The notes under the pieces are model-generated. The model was not told the origin of the DNA. It saw only the letters and a program-made list of their open reading frames with translations, and made no database searches. 64,000 bases of DNA from contig JBMNPF010000013.1 of NCBI GenBank assembly GCA_050943475.1, positions 1 through 64,000 on the forward strand. The letters run 5' to 3'. The DNA is from Metaruminococcus_A sp050943475. GTDB taxonomy: Bacteria > Bacillota > Clostridia > Oscillospirales > Ruminococcaceae. This document shows positions 51,241-58,778 of the stretch, piece by piece; the first letter of the stretch is position 1, and the number at the start of each line of letters is the position of its first letter. The translations under genes and the position numbers were made by a program.

Positions 51241-51288
51241 ATTATAGATCGATTTTTATATGCCGTCAAGCATTGTTTAGCAACTAAA
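51241..51288 (-). promoter_or_regulatory. Promoter and candidate operator of the suf operon
   Basis: Minus strand TTGACG (51269-51264), 17-nt spacer, TATAAT (51246-51241). Seven bases upstream of the -35 lies a palindrome TTTAG-CAA-CTAAA (51276-51288). Confidence 0.82.
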
Positions 51289-51299
51289 TAAAATTGTTT

Positions 51300-51702
51300 C
51301 CTGTTTTTCCATTCTCATTCAAGAAATACTGTTTTCAATAAAAACATTTTTCTGAAACATATGGTCTGTCCTATGATTCCAAATATCCAGTTACCTGAAT
51401 CGGCATGCGTTTTGAGCACATACCATAACAAAAGACAATCAAATACGGAAAGAAACACACCCCCATGAAGTGGGGGAGTAAAAGCGGTGACCGGGTTTAC
51501 ACTGTAAAAAACACCCTGCATTTACCGCGGGCGGAAATGCTTTAGTGGTAAAAATAGTGTGATATTTTGTGCTAGACACACATTTGAAGAGATACTGGCA
51601 GAAGATATTCTGTTCCTTTGAGAGATAAAGATAAGGCTGAGCTTGAACACAATTTGTGTCCAAGTTCAGCCTGTTATGCTGTTTGAGCCAAGATCTAGGG
51701 GA
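51300..51702. other. Gene-poor junction between core and accessory DNA
   Basis: About 400 bp. A G/C-rich hairpin CCCCCAtgaagTGGGGG (51463-51478) and the terminator at 51634-51672 are visible. No open frame has a convincing ribosome binding site. The sequence becomes visibly more AT-rich from here to the right. Confidence 0.5.
51634..51672 (-). terminator. Terminator of the APH-type gene
   Basis: Minus strand AGGCTGA-ACTTG-GACACA / TGTGTT-CAAG-CTCAGCCT, an imperfect hairpin with T-rich sequence after it (TTATCTTTAT). Confidence 0.7.
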
Positions 51703-52584
51703 CTATAACAAACGGTTATGCCGATACCAACTTGGAATGATGTCTTGTAAATTGTTGTACCATAAAAGCACGTCCTGCGATTGTTTCATCATAACATTTA
51801 TATCGCTTTTGCCGAAACCAATTGCCCAGTAAATAGAAGACAGTGTATTGCTTCCGATATAAAAAGCAAGGCACCGCCAAAACTCCATTGGTACGTTTTT
51901 GTTGAAATAACCGTCGACCATTCCTGCTGCGAAGTACGGAGCTATTTGGGCACACCAAACAATGCGGTTGAATTCTTCCCATGGATCCCCAAAATCGAAA
52001 CGATCAAAATCAATGATAACAAGGTTGTTGTTCTCAAACATCATATTTCCAATATGGTAATCTCCATGCTGAAAACATTGCGGTCTGTCTTTCAAAACCC
52101 CGCGATTGTTTTTTAAATATTCGATGATTGTGTCGTCACCCCGAAAGCGAATGCCGCACGCGCAATATTTCTGTATTTTCCAATCGGTCTTACGATTAAA
52201 CCGCGTATACCAATCTTCCTGTTCATGCGGTGCGGGTATGGAGTGGATTTTTTTCAATATCTCACCGGCTTTGAATCCGAAAGCGTACTGTTCTGTTTCC
52301 GGCAATAAGGGGATGACAGCTTCGGCGTCTTGCCCGTCAATCCAGGTATGCAAAGTGTATACGCCATCGTTACAACGACCAAACTCGACAGGCTTGCACA
52401 TGGGGATACCGAGCTTTGCTACATCCTGTAGAATTTCAAACAGAGCCTTGCGCATAGCACTTTTTTCATGGGGGGTTATGCGCAGTAAATATTTGTTTCC
52501 CTCTGCGGTGGTAACGCAAAATTTTTCGTCACATGACCAGCCTTTCGTAATTGGAATTTTACTGGTAAGGGTCTCGTAAAGCAT
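51703..52584 (-). CDS. APH-family phosphotransferase
   Basis: A 293-residue kinase-fold protein. CFQHGDYHIGNMMFENNNL is the catalytic loop (HGDxxxxN) and VIIDFDRFDFGDPWEEF the Mg-binding D-x-D region; the N-lobe has KYLLRITP with the ATP lysine position substituted by Arg. The family includes aminoglycoside, macrolide and viomycin phosphotransferases but also many metabolic kinases, so resistance cannot be claimed. AGGGGGATTTGC precedes the ATG. It marks the start of the accessory stretch. Confidence 0.85.
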   Translation of the reverse strand: MLYETLTSKIPITKGWSCDEKFCVTTAEGNKYLLRITPHEKSAMRKALFEILQDVAKLGIPMCKPVEFGRCNDGVYTLHTWIDGQDAEAVIPLLPETEQYAFGFKAGEILKKIHSIPAPHEQEDWYTRFNRKTDWKIQKYCACGIRFRGDDTIIEYLKNNRGVLKDRPQCFQHGDYHIGNMMFENNNLVIIDFDRFDFGDPWEEFNRIVWCAQIAPYFAAGMVDGYFNKNVPMEFWRCLAFYIGSNTLSSIYWAIGFGKSDINVMMKQSQDVLLWYNNLQDIIPSWYRHNRLL

Positions 52585-52683
52585 GCAAATCCCCCTGCTT
52601 CAACTATGCAGCGATTTTTTATTTATATTATCATTTGAAACCCATAAAAGATACGGGCGACGAGCCAAAACATGGGTAAAAAG

Positions 52684-52727
52684 AAAAGGCAACCGCCTAC
52701 CCTACCACAAGTAACGGTTGCCTTTTT
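52684..52727. terminator. Bidirectional terminator
   Basis: AAAAGGCAACCG/CGGTTGCCTTTTT stem with a 19-nt loop and T-runs on both strands; in the 320-bp gap between the APH gene and repA. Confidence 0.82.
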
Positions 52728-52856
52728 CCATAGATGCTCACAGAAGAAAATTCACGGAAAGCAACCCGCGTAAGGAGTCTCCTAGGGCTTTCTTCATCTA
52801 AGCATTTTGCGTTCATAATCATTTTTATTATATTACACTCGTTTTTTAAAATCAAG

Positions 52857-52887
52857 AGCCGCCCTGTATGACAGGCGGCTTTTTTTA
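52857..52887 (+). terminator. Terminator directly upstream of repA
   Basis: AGCCGCCCTG/CAGGCGGCT stem, short loop, then TTTTTTT, ending about 20 nt before the repA ATG. Placed so close to the start it may act as an attenuator of repA expression. The rest of 52585-52905 shows no gene. Confidence 0.82.
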
Positions 52888-52905
52888 TTTGATAGGAGAA
52901 TTTTT

Positions 52906-53745
52906 ATGAATCAGAATCATATCACCTGCCGGAACGAATACAAATCCCCGTTTATGATGCTCCCAAGCAGTTTGTTTACCAATCCGCTTTATTCCGGCTT
53001 GTGCTGCGGTGCCAAGCTGCTTTATGCCTGCCTGTTTTCCCTGTCCAATTTGTCTTTGCAAAAACATTGGGTCGATAGCGACGGACGTGCCTATGTGTTT
53101 TTCTCTCGGTCACAGGCACAAAAGCTGATTGGATGCGGAGCGAACACAGCGACCAAGCTATTCCATGAACTGTCGGCCTGCGGCTTGATAGACGACATTC
53201 CACAAGGCAGGAAAAAGGCCAAAGCAGAAAAGAAAACCCGTGCGAAAAAAGCACAGGAAACTTTAAAAAAGCTGAATACATCCATCAAGGTGAAAACCGC
53301 CGTTGAGTGCAAGCTGGATGCCCGTATTCGGGAAAAGCGCCGCCAGTTTGCAATCAATCAGGCAACCGAAATTACCGCCGAAACCATTACGGCAATTCAT
53401 GAGCAGATTGAATACCGGTATTTTATCCAAAACGCAGAAACCTTACATATTACCAGAGAATGGGTTGATACGATTGTGTTGAGTATGGCAGAAATGGAAA
53501 CGGCGCTTACGACCAAGATTGACGGATGTATGGTGCCGTAGAATGTTCTTAAAGAATCTTTGCGCCATTTTGATTCCTCCTATCTTCATGCGTTTATCCA
53601 GCATTTCCGGCAGAATGTATGCGTCCAAAACATCCGCAACCTGAAGGCGTATTTGAAAACAGCGTTATATCACTTTATACAAAAGGCCATTGTAGAGGAA
53701 CAGGAGTGGGAATTATCCGGGTGCTTATACAGTAAAGGGCAATAG
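52906..53745 (+). pseudogene. repA: Plasmid-type replication initiator RepA, interrupted by an in-frame TAG
   Basis: The N-terminal part has the RepA_N winged-helix pattern: EYKSPFMMLPSSLFTNPLYS, CGAKLLYACLFSLSNLSLQK and YVFFSRSQAQKLIGCGANTA. The frame meets TAG at 53539-53541 after DGCMVP but continues open in the same frame for 68 codons, reading NVLKESLRHFDSSYLHAFIQ and RNIKxY-like NIRNLKAYLKTALYHFIQK, which matches the C-terminal (DUF6017-like) helical domain of these initiators. A single AAG-to-TAG change would explain it. A 211-residue truncated product is the alternative. AGGAGAATTTTT precedes the ATG. Confidence 0.8.
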
Positions 53746-53983
53746 CCCGATTTATGAAATCCGCGCATGAAGTGAGTGACGCCGCGCCGTGTTTTTTGCG
53801 TCAATTTGAGATTACGGGTAAGTGCGCCCATTTTGCGGTGCTTACTTTTTAAGCACAAGATAAAAAGAAAGATAATATCTCTATCTTGCGATAGGAGATA
53901 TTATCAATCTTTAGGAATATGGATGGATAATCTGCTGATACAAATACATTCCTGGCAGGAAAAAGGCTTGGTTTCCATGCAAC
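53746..53983. repeat. Inverted repeats after repA (possible origin or transfer-site remnant)
   Basis: Contains GTAAG...CTTAC flanking 18 nt (about 53819-53846) and a strong hairpin: GATAATATCTC-TATC/GATAG-GAGATATTATC at 53871-53905 with a one-base bulge and TTGC loop. No gene is seen. Position behind a plasmid initiator suggests an origin-proximal or regulatory element. Confidence 0.55.
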
Positions 53984-54012
53984 AAAAACCCCCGTCTGAA
54001 AAACGGGGGTTT
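53984..54012 (-). terminator. Terminator of the HTH/coiled-coil gene pair
   Basis: Minus strand AAACCCCCG/CGGGGGTTT stem with T-run (TTTTTGTTG). Confidence 0.9.
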
Positions 54013-54014
54013 GT

Positions 54015-54341
54015 CTATGCGTGCTTTTTAAGGGCGGCAATCTCACCGCTGTGCTGGGTGACAACCTCTTTTATTACATCCACGTCGGACGCCACCTCAT
54101 CCAGTTTTGCCGATAGCTCCGCAACCTGCTCTTTGGTCGCAGTAACGCTGGACTGGTTTTCCAAAACCAACTGAAGCGTTGGGACGATTTTGTTTTCAAG
54201 CTGCAGGTCGGTCTTTTTGGTGCGCTCGTCAATGGTATCCAGACGGTTATCAACCTCTTTAAAATGTTGATTCATTGTTTTATCTATACTGTCTATCTTT
54301 TGTACGAGCGTCATCAAAACTTCATTCAGTTCAGAATCCAT
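54015..54341 (-). CDS. Coiled-coil hypothetical protein
   Basis: A 108-residue acidic protein predicted to be one long coiled coil: heptads in LNEVLMTLVQKIDSIDKTMN, FKEVDNRLDTIDERTKKTDL and VAELSAKLDEVASDVDVIKE. No enzymatic motif. It is separated from the upstream XRE gene by 3 nt and shares its promoter, so it may interact with that regulator. Such XRE plus coiled-coil pairs recur on Firmicutes mobile elements. Confidence 0.75.
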   Translation of the reverse strand: MDSELNEVLMTLVQKIDSIDKTMNQHFKEVDNRLDTIDERTKKTDLQLENKIVPTLQLVLENQSSVTATKEQVAELSAKLDEVASDVDVIKEVVTQHSGEIAALKKHA

Positions 54342-54344
54342 AGT

Positions 54345-54677
54345 CTATTTCCTCTCCTTCTCCAGCAAATCATCTACAACATATTCAAGATGGGTAAGCT
54401 GTGTGGTAGTTAGCTTTTTAAGTTTTTCCGATAACTCATTGGATTTTAAAGCGTTTGGAGTCTCGCTGAAAAATTCAGGCAATGACAAGTGAAAATAGTC
54501 GCAGATATAACAAATATTTTCAAAAGAGGGTAACGACTGCCTGTTTTCAATTCGACTGATATATCCGGGATTTTGTCCTAAATCTAAACTCATTTCACGA
54601 GCTGAAACGTCTTTTTCCAACCGTAATTGAGTTAGTCGCTTTAAAAAGAACTCTATGGAATCATCAAACAAGGTCAT
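54345..54677 (-). CDS. XRE-family regulator
   Basis: A 110-residue protein with an N-terminal HTH (about 10-65): VSAREMSLDLGQNPGYISRI followed by ENRQSLPSFENICYICDYF. The C-terminal tail (residues 75-110) is Lys/Leu-rich and may dimerise. Probably autoregulated through the palindrome at 54708-54729 just upstream. Start ATG at 54677 has GGAGGTAAT 4-8 nt upstream. Confidence 0.82.
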   Translation of the reverse strand: MTLFDDSIEFFLKRLTQLRLEKDVSAREMSLDLGQNPGYISRIENRQSLPSFENICYICDYFHLSLPEFFSETPNALKSNELSEKLKKLTTTQLTHLEYVVDDLLEKERK

Positions 54678-54707
54678 TACCTCCTTTCTTATTTACTATC
54701 ATAAACT

Positions 54708-54729
54708 ATCACATTGTAAATTATGTGAT
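54708..54729. promoter_or_regulatory. Operator upstream of the XRE gene
   Basis: ATCACAT-N8-ATGTGAT, perfect 7-bp arms. The half-site resembles that of the other XRE locus (ATCACACGA at 19939). A partial second copy (TGTGTCATATAATGTGATAT) lies near 54757. Confidence 0.65.
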
Positions 54730-54811
54730 TTATAAAACGACAAATTCGTTTGAAATGTGTCATATAATGTGATATATTTGGATTGATAATAGGTTCCAGT
54801 TCATCTCAAAA

Positions 54812-54922
54812 ATGAAACGATTGATTGTAGCCTTATTATCTGTGGTGATACTGCTCTCTGGTTCCGCATGAGTGCTGGCGAAGAAAAAGAGAGCCATAGC
54901 ATCAGAAATTTCCTATCATTAA
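54812..54922 (+). pseudogene. Remnant of a secreted-protein gene
   Basis: MKRLIVALLSVVILLSGSA is a complete signal peptide that meets TGA at 54869-54871; the same frame then reads VLAKKKRAIASEISYH to a TAA at 54920-54922. It looks like the N-terminus of a small exported protein inactivated by a stop and truncation. No ribosome binding site of quality is seen. Confidence 0.5.
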
Positions 54923-54932
54923 GGAGGGCTAT

Positions 54933-55205
54933 ATGAAATCAGCGGAATTTGAAGCGTTTGAACGTGAAATTGCACGAATTTTTCAAAGACTATGGCGGGA
55001 AAAACAGGTGTCATTGGAGGAAATACACACTGCTACAGGTGTTCCCAGAACGATCTTAAAGAAAATGAGTGACGGGATTGTACCCGGACACACAACGGTC
55101 AAAGACCTTGACCGCATTTCCGAATATTTTGATAACTATGAAATTGGTAAACTAATTGTAAGACTTTTCAAAGACGACACTGACTACAGCAAGCAGGAGG
55201 GTTAA
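54933..55205 (+). CDS. Small HTH-like protein
   Basis: A 90-residue protein with VSLEEIHTATGVPRTILKKM as a probable helix-turn-helix and an acidic tail. AAGGAGGG precedes the ATG. Its gene is followed after 6 nt by the zinc-ribbon gene, so they are likely co-translated. Confidence 0.7.
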   Translation: MKSAEFEAFEREIARIFQRLWREKQVSLEEIHTATGVPRTILKKMSDGIVPGHTTVKDLDRISEYFDNYEIGKLIVRLFKDDTDYSKQEG

Positions 55206-55211
55206 AGGACA

Positions 55212-55616
55212 ATGTGCAGTTATTGCCAAATAGAGGATGACCGGAAAATTCAGCTTCCCGGCGACTTATGGGAGTATCTGGGCAATCCGAACTCGGTGAC
55301 GGTTGACGTTGAGGACGGGATGCCGCAGTATTTGTCAATTAAGATATTACGTTGTGCGGATTCAAGCGGGATACCCGTTGAAAACGGTTCAATCGTTTTA
55401 GATGATGATTTTTTAGAAGAACACAAATTGTTTGCCGGGATGCGGTTTATTCCCGTTCTTTCGGGAAATGTACGGTTAGTTTTCTTGAATTTGGTGCATC
55501 CGTACTGTGAACGCTGCGGCGGTATTGAACATTTATTTGACTGTTCCCGCAGCGGCCACGTTGTTTATTTTTGTAAAAACTGCATTAAGGAAATAGCGGG
55601 GTTCGTTAAGGAATAA
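55212..55616 (+). CDS. Protein with C-terminal zinc-ribbon-like cysteines
   Basis: A 134-residue protein. The N-terminal beta-rich part includes a KIQLPGDLWEYLG motif and a GSIVLDDDFLEEHKLFAGMR stretch resembling AbrB/MazE swapped-hairpin folds. The C-terminus has CERCGG, FDCSRSGHVVYFCKNC: two CxxC pairs plus another Cys and His, consistent with zinc binding. Pairs with the upstream HTH gene. Family not recognised; an antitoxin-like DNA-binding role is possible but unproven. Confidence 0.65.
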   Translation: MCSYCQIEDDRKIQLPGDLWEYLGNPNSVTVDVEDGMPQYLSIKILRCADSSGIPVENGSIVLDDDFLEEHKLFAGMRFIPVLSGNVRLVFLNLVHPYCERCGGIEHLFDCSRSGHVVYFCKNCIKEIAGFVKE

Positions 55617-55713
55617 TAAAATTATGGAGTTGTCGTGCATTCAACTGTGTATTTGTTCATTCTGCCATGAAGAATAGAGTTTTCATAATAAATACGGTTA
55701 TTATAAATAGTTC

Positions 55714-55741
55714 TTGACAACTTTTGGGAGGATGGTATAAT
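55714..55741 (+). promoter_or_regulatory. Promoter of the DUF3842-ECF-nucleotidase operon
   Basis: TTGACA (55714-55719), 16-nt spacer, TATAAT (55736-55741), giving a leader of about 160 nt before the GTG start. Confidence 0.85.
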
Positions 55742-55849
55742 AAGTAGGAATAAAATCAGTATTGAAGCTGGTATTTCGGGATAAAGTCTCGTACATTTAG
55801 TAGCCTATGATGAGTTAAAAGAGTATTACCAAAACCAAAGATACTAGAG

Positions 55850-55889
55850 AAGGTATCATTCTTTCTGAGGAAAGAATGATACCTTTTTT
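55850..55889 (+). terminator. Leader terminator/attenuator of the DUF3842-ECF operon
   Basis: A perfect 16-bp stem (AAGGTATCATTCTTTC/GAAAGAATGATACCTT, TGAG loop) with T-run, located inside the leader. The 5' arm GGTATC can alternatively pair with GATAC at 55840-55844 (GATAC/GTATC), so upstream structure can compete with the terminator. The 100 nt before it are unassigned and may be an aptamer or protein-binding site. Confidence 0.85.
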
Positions 55890-55909
55890 GTTTATCACGG
55901 AGGGGATAT

Positions 55910-56320
55910 GTGGATATTTTAATAATTGATGGACAAGGCGGCAAACTTGGCAGTCAACTGGTGAAGGCAATTCGTAACCAGTTCCCGGAGCAGGAGTTAA
56001 CCGCTATTGGTACGAATGAGGCAGCCACGTATGCAATGGCTAAAGCAGGAGCTTTGCGAACAGCTTCAGGAGAAAATCCAGTTATCGTTTCCTGTAAAAA
56101 GGCAGATGTTATTATTGGCCCGATTGGAATTATCATAGCAGGAGCATTGCTGGGAGAAGTGTCTTCCCGTATGGCAGAAGCCATCGGTAAAAGTCAGGCT
56201 GTTCGGCTATTATTGCCAATGAATAGATGTGAAAACATCGTTATCGGCAGTAAAAATCTTTCCATTAATGAACTGGTTTCTGAAACCATTGATGCTTTAT
56301 CGGAATTGATGAAAGGATAG
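55910..56320 (+). CDS. DUF3842-family protein
   Basis: A 136-residue protein starting VDILIIDGQGGKLGSQLVKA (GTG start behind GGAGGGG). The GxGG near the N-terminus and VIIGPIGIIIAGALLGEVSS suggest a Rossmann-like fold that may bind nucleotide or a cofactor. DUF3842 proteins are uncharacterised small proteins of Clostridia. First gene of an operon with an ECF S component 5 nt downstream, so a role in handling or sensing the transported compound is plausible. Confidence 0.8.
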   Translation: MDILIIDGQGGKLGSQLVKAIRNQFPEQELTAIGTNEAATYAMAKAGALRTASGENPVIVSCKKADVIIGPIGIIIAGALLGEVSSRMAEAIGKSQAVRLLLPMNRCENIVIGSKNLSINELVSETIDALSELMKG

Positions 56321-56325
56321 GCACC

Positions 56326-56862
56326 ATGTCAAACTTGTATAGGTATACAATTACAGCAGTCAATATTGCTCTCTGTGTGGCGTTGCCTTTTGCGCTTCAC
56401 GCCATTCCAGATGCAGGTTCTGTTTTGTGCCCCATTCACATTCCTGTGTTTCTATGTGGTTTGATGTGTGGATGGCCTTATGGTTTGGCATGCGGTTTAA
56501 TTGGACCAGCGTTGTCATCGTTAATCACTGGTATGCCGGCTATGGCTGCACTTCCTCAAATGCTTGTAGAATGTGCTATATATGGCCTTGTATCTGGATT
56601 GCTGTTTCAATTAGTACATACCAAACATAGAGCATTGAATTTGTATATCAGCTTAATAGTTGCAATGATTCTTGGCAGAATTGGAGCTGGCATTACATTG
56701 GCTCTTGTTTTTGCTCGGGCTACTACAACTTTCCATGTGTTTTTTATGTCCTACTTTGTGGTCTCTTTGCCGGGCATTCTTATTCAACTGTTTCTAATTC
56801 CAGTCGTCTTAGCAGCGTTATCAAAAGCAAAACTGGTTCCAACACTTCAGGCGTCTAAATAA
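56326..56862 (+). CDS. ECF transporter S component (substrate unknown)
   Basis: A 178-residue membrane protein with about six helices, starting MSNLYRYTITAVNIALCVAL. The motif CPIHIPVFLCGLMCGWPYGLA and MPAMAALPQMLVECAIYGLV match PF12822-type S components. It captures a small metabolite or vitamin and works with EcfA/A'/T encoded elsewhere. The substrate is not deducible; the adjacent nucleotidase-like surface protein and uridine-kinase-like gene hint at a nucleoside-type or cofactor-precursor compound. Confidence 0.85.
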   Translation: MSNLYRYTITAVNIALCVALPFALHAIPDAGSVLCPIHIPVFLCGLMCGWPYGLACGLIGPALSSLITGMPAMAALPQMLVECAIYGLVSGLLFQLVHTKHRALNLYISLIVAMILGRIGAGITLALVFARATTTFHVFFMSYFVVSLPGILIQLFLIPVVLAALSKAKLVPTLQASK

Positions 56863-56877
56863 TAAAGGAGGATTTAC

Positions 56878-58695
56878 ATGAAAAAGAAATTATTATCAAT
56901 CACTAACTTTCTGCTCATTGCTTGTATGTGTATCCTTATGTTGCCGGTTACTGCGTTTGCCGGAAATAGCATGACAGGTCAAACTGTTATTCTTTATACA
57001 GCAAATTTGCGAGGCAACATTAATGTTCTTCCTCAAATCGCGCAACTAAAAGCGGAGTACGAGGCTGAAGGGGCAGAGGTTATTCTAGTAGACGCAGGCA
57101 ATTACCTACAAGGTACGGTCTATTCAACTTATGACAGTGGCAAAACAGTGGTCTCGCTGATGGAACAAACTGGTTATGATGTCGTAACCGTTGGCAGCCA
57201 TGAATTTGATTTTGGCACAGGAACCATTGGCGTTGACCAACATGGAATTTTGTTTCAGGATGATACGTTTGGCAAGTTTTTCACAGAGGCTTCCTTTGAT
57301 GGTATTAGTTCAAATATAATGATTACCAAAAATGGAAGTGCGGTCAATGTTTATAACGCAAACGCAGTGGTAACAACTTCCAGCGGCCTGAAAATTGGTT
57401 TTTACGGAATATGTGACCCTAATACGGTCAATCAGGTGTTAGAAACCAATTTGACTGATTTATCGTTTTCCGCTCCGGTATCAACCGCTGCTACTCAGAA
57501 ACAGGCGCTTGCTGCCTGCGATTTAACCGTTTGCCTTTCGAATGCGGGCACTCTTTCCACAGATGCAGCAGATGTTCTTATAGATATTAATGCGAACGCT
57601 GGCCTCAAAGTGGGTAAAATTGTGCTGGATAGTACAGGCAAAGTTGTTGCTTCTGAGAGCATTGACCTATCTGGTGTTAGCTCCAACGCTGCTGTTAAAG
57701 CTGCCGTAGACTCCTATAAGGCAACGGTTGATGCAGCATATCCTGCGAGCAGTATCGCAAAAAATAATGTTACTCTCAATGGTTCAATGGAAGCGGTGCG
57801 CTCCCAAGAAACCAACTTGGGTGACTTATGGACAGACGCTCTCTTGTGGTTTGCTAAGGAAGGCGGTATCGCCAACTATTACGACCCTGATGAAATTGCT
57901 GCGGGCAACAGTGGCATACAGATGGATGCAGACCATGTAGTCGCTGTTTGGAACGGTGGAAATCTGCGGGATTATCTCAATAGTGGAGATGTAACAGCCA
58001 AAGATTTAGCCCGTGTCCTTCCTTATCCAAATAAAGTTGCGGTCGTTTATTTAAGCGGTGCTCAGCTTTTAGAAATGTTGGAATCAGCAACACAGGGTCT
58101 TCCGTATTCAGGTACAACCAGTGACGCGTGTGCTTCTTTTGCACAGGTAGCAGGGATTAAGTATTCTGTTGATACTGCTAAGAAGTACGACGCGGGTGAA
58201 GCCTATGGAAAACATTGGTTTGAGGCGAATTCCATAAATCGTGTATCAATTACAGAGATTAACGGCAAACCATTTGACAAGGATGCCGTCTATGCTGTTA
58301 TTACCAGCAATGCTATTTACAACGGCATGGATTCTAACTATATTTGTGCAGATAAAGACGCTACACTCAGCACCATTACCTCTGCAACGGTGCGTGACGT
58401 TGTCTGGATGTATATTCAACAAAAACTTGGAGGCGTTATTGGAAACGAGTATGCACAACCGCAAGGACGTATTACCATTACCGCTTCCGAGCCTGAAAAT
58501 AATGGCAACGGAAACGGTGACGGCAGCGGTAATGGGAACGGTAATGTCGCGACAGACCCGGATGAGATTCCTGTAAACAAAGGTGAAGAGTCTCCGAAGT
58601 CTGGTGATTCTACTGCTCCGCTTACCTTAATGGCATTTACCGCACTTTCCGGTGTAATTCTTATCAAAGTTTTGATGAAACGGAAATCAAACTAA
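56878..58695 (+). CDS. Surface 5'-nucleotidase homologue with degenerate catalytic domain
   Basis: A 605-residue protein: signal peptide (to about 29), metallophosphatase domain (about 36-255), 5'-nucleotidase C domain (about 290-540), Gly/Asn linker, and SPKSGD (572-577) with a membrane helix and KRKSN tail, a sortase-type anchor. The metal ligands are replaced: the usual TNDxHG is TANLRG (Asn43, Arg45), GD is GN (Asn75), GNHE is GSHE (Ser107), LSHxG is LSNAG (Asn222), and GHxH is missing. The C domain keeps ETNLGDLWTDAL, WNGGNLRD and AQVAGIKYS, the nucleoside-stacking and phosphate-side signatures. So it probably binds a nucleotide-like ligand rather than cleaving it. Confidence 0.85.
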   Translation: MKKKLLSITNFLLIACMCILMLPVTAFAGNSMTGQTVILYTANLRGNINVLPQIAQLKAEYEAEGAEVILVDAGNYLQGTVYSTYDSGKTVVSLMEQTGYDVVTVGSHEFDFGTGTIGVDQHGILFQDDTFGKFFTEASFDGISSNIMITKNGSAVNVYNANAVVTTSSGLKIGFYGICDPNTVNQVLETNLTDLSFSAPVSTAATQKQALAACDLTVCLSNAGTLSTDAADVLIDINANAGLKVGKIVLDSTGKVVASESIDLSGVSSNAAVKAAVDSYKATVDAAYPASSIAKNNVTLNGSMEAVRSQETNLGDLWTDALLWFAKEGGIANYYDPDEIAAGNSGIQMDADHVVAVWNGGNLRDYLNSGDVTAKDLARVLPYPNKVAVVYLSGAQLLEMLESATQGLPYSGTTSDACASFAQVAGIKYSVDTAKKYDAGEAYGKHWFEANSINRVSITEINGKPFDKDAVYAVITSNAIYNGMDSNYICADKDATLSTITSATVRDVVWMYIQQKLGGVIGNEYAQPQGRITITASEPENNGNGNGDGSGNGNGNVATDPDEIPVNKGEESPKSGDSTAPLTLMAFTALSGVILIKVLMKRKSN

Positions 58696-58729
58696 ACATT
58701 TTTGCTTATAAGCAACGAATAAAGGCGTG

Positions 58730-58755
58730 TGGGTACCCTTTTTTAGGGGTACCCA
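58730..58755 (+). terminator. Hairpin between the nucleotidase-like gene and moxR
   Basis: TGGGTACCC/GGGTACCCA with an 8-nt T-rich loop; no T-run follows, so it is at best a partial terminator or processing site. Confidence 0.5.
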
Positions 58756-58778
58756 TCTGCCTGTTTCAGGAGAAAACA

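Noticed and set aside
51463..51478. CRISPR repeat or transposon end at the CCCCCA/TGGGGG hairpin
   Set aside because: Single copy, no spacer periodicity, no second end or target duplication visible.
51703..52584. Calling the APH-type gene an antibiotic resistance gene
   Set aside because: Only the general kinase motifs are visible and the family contains many metabolic kinases; substrate cannot be read from sequence.
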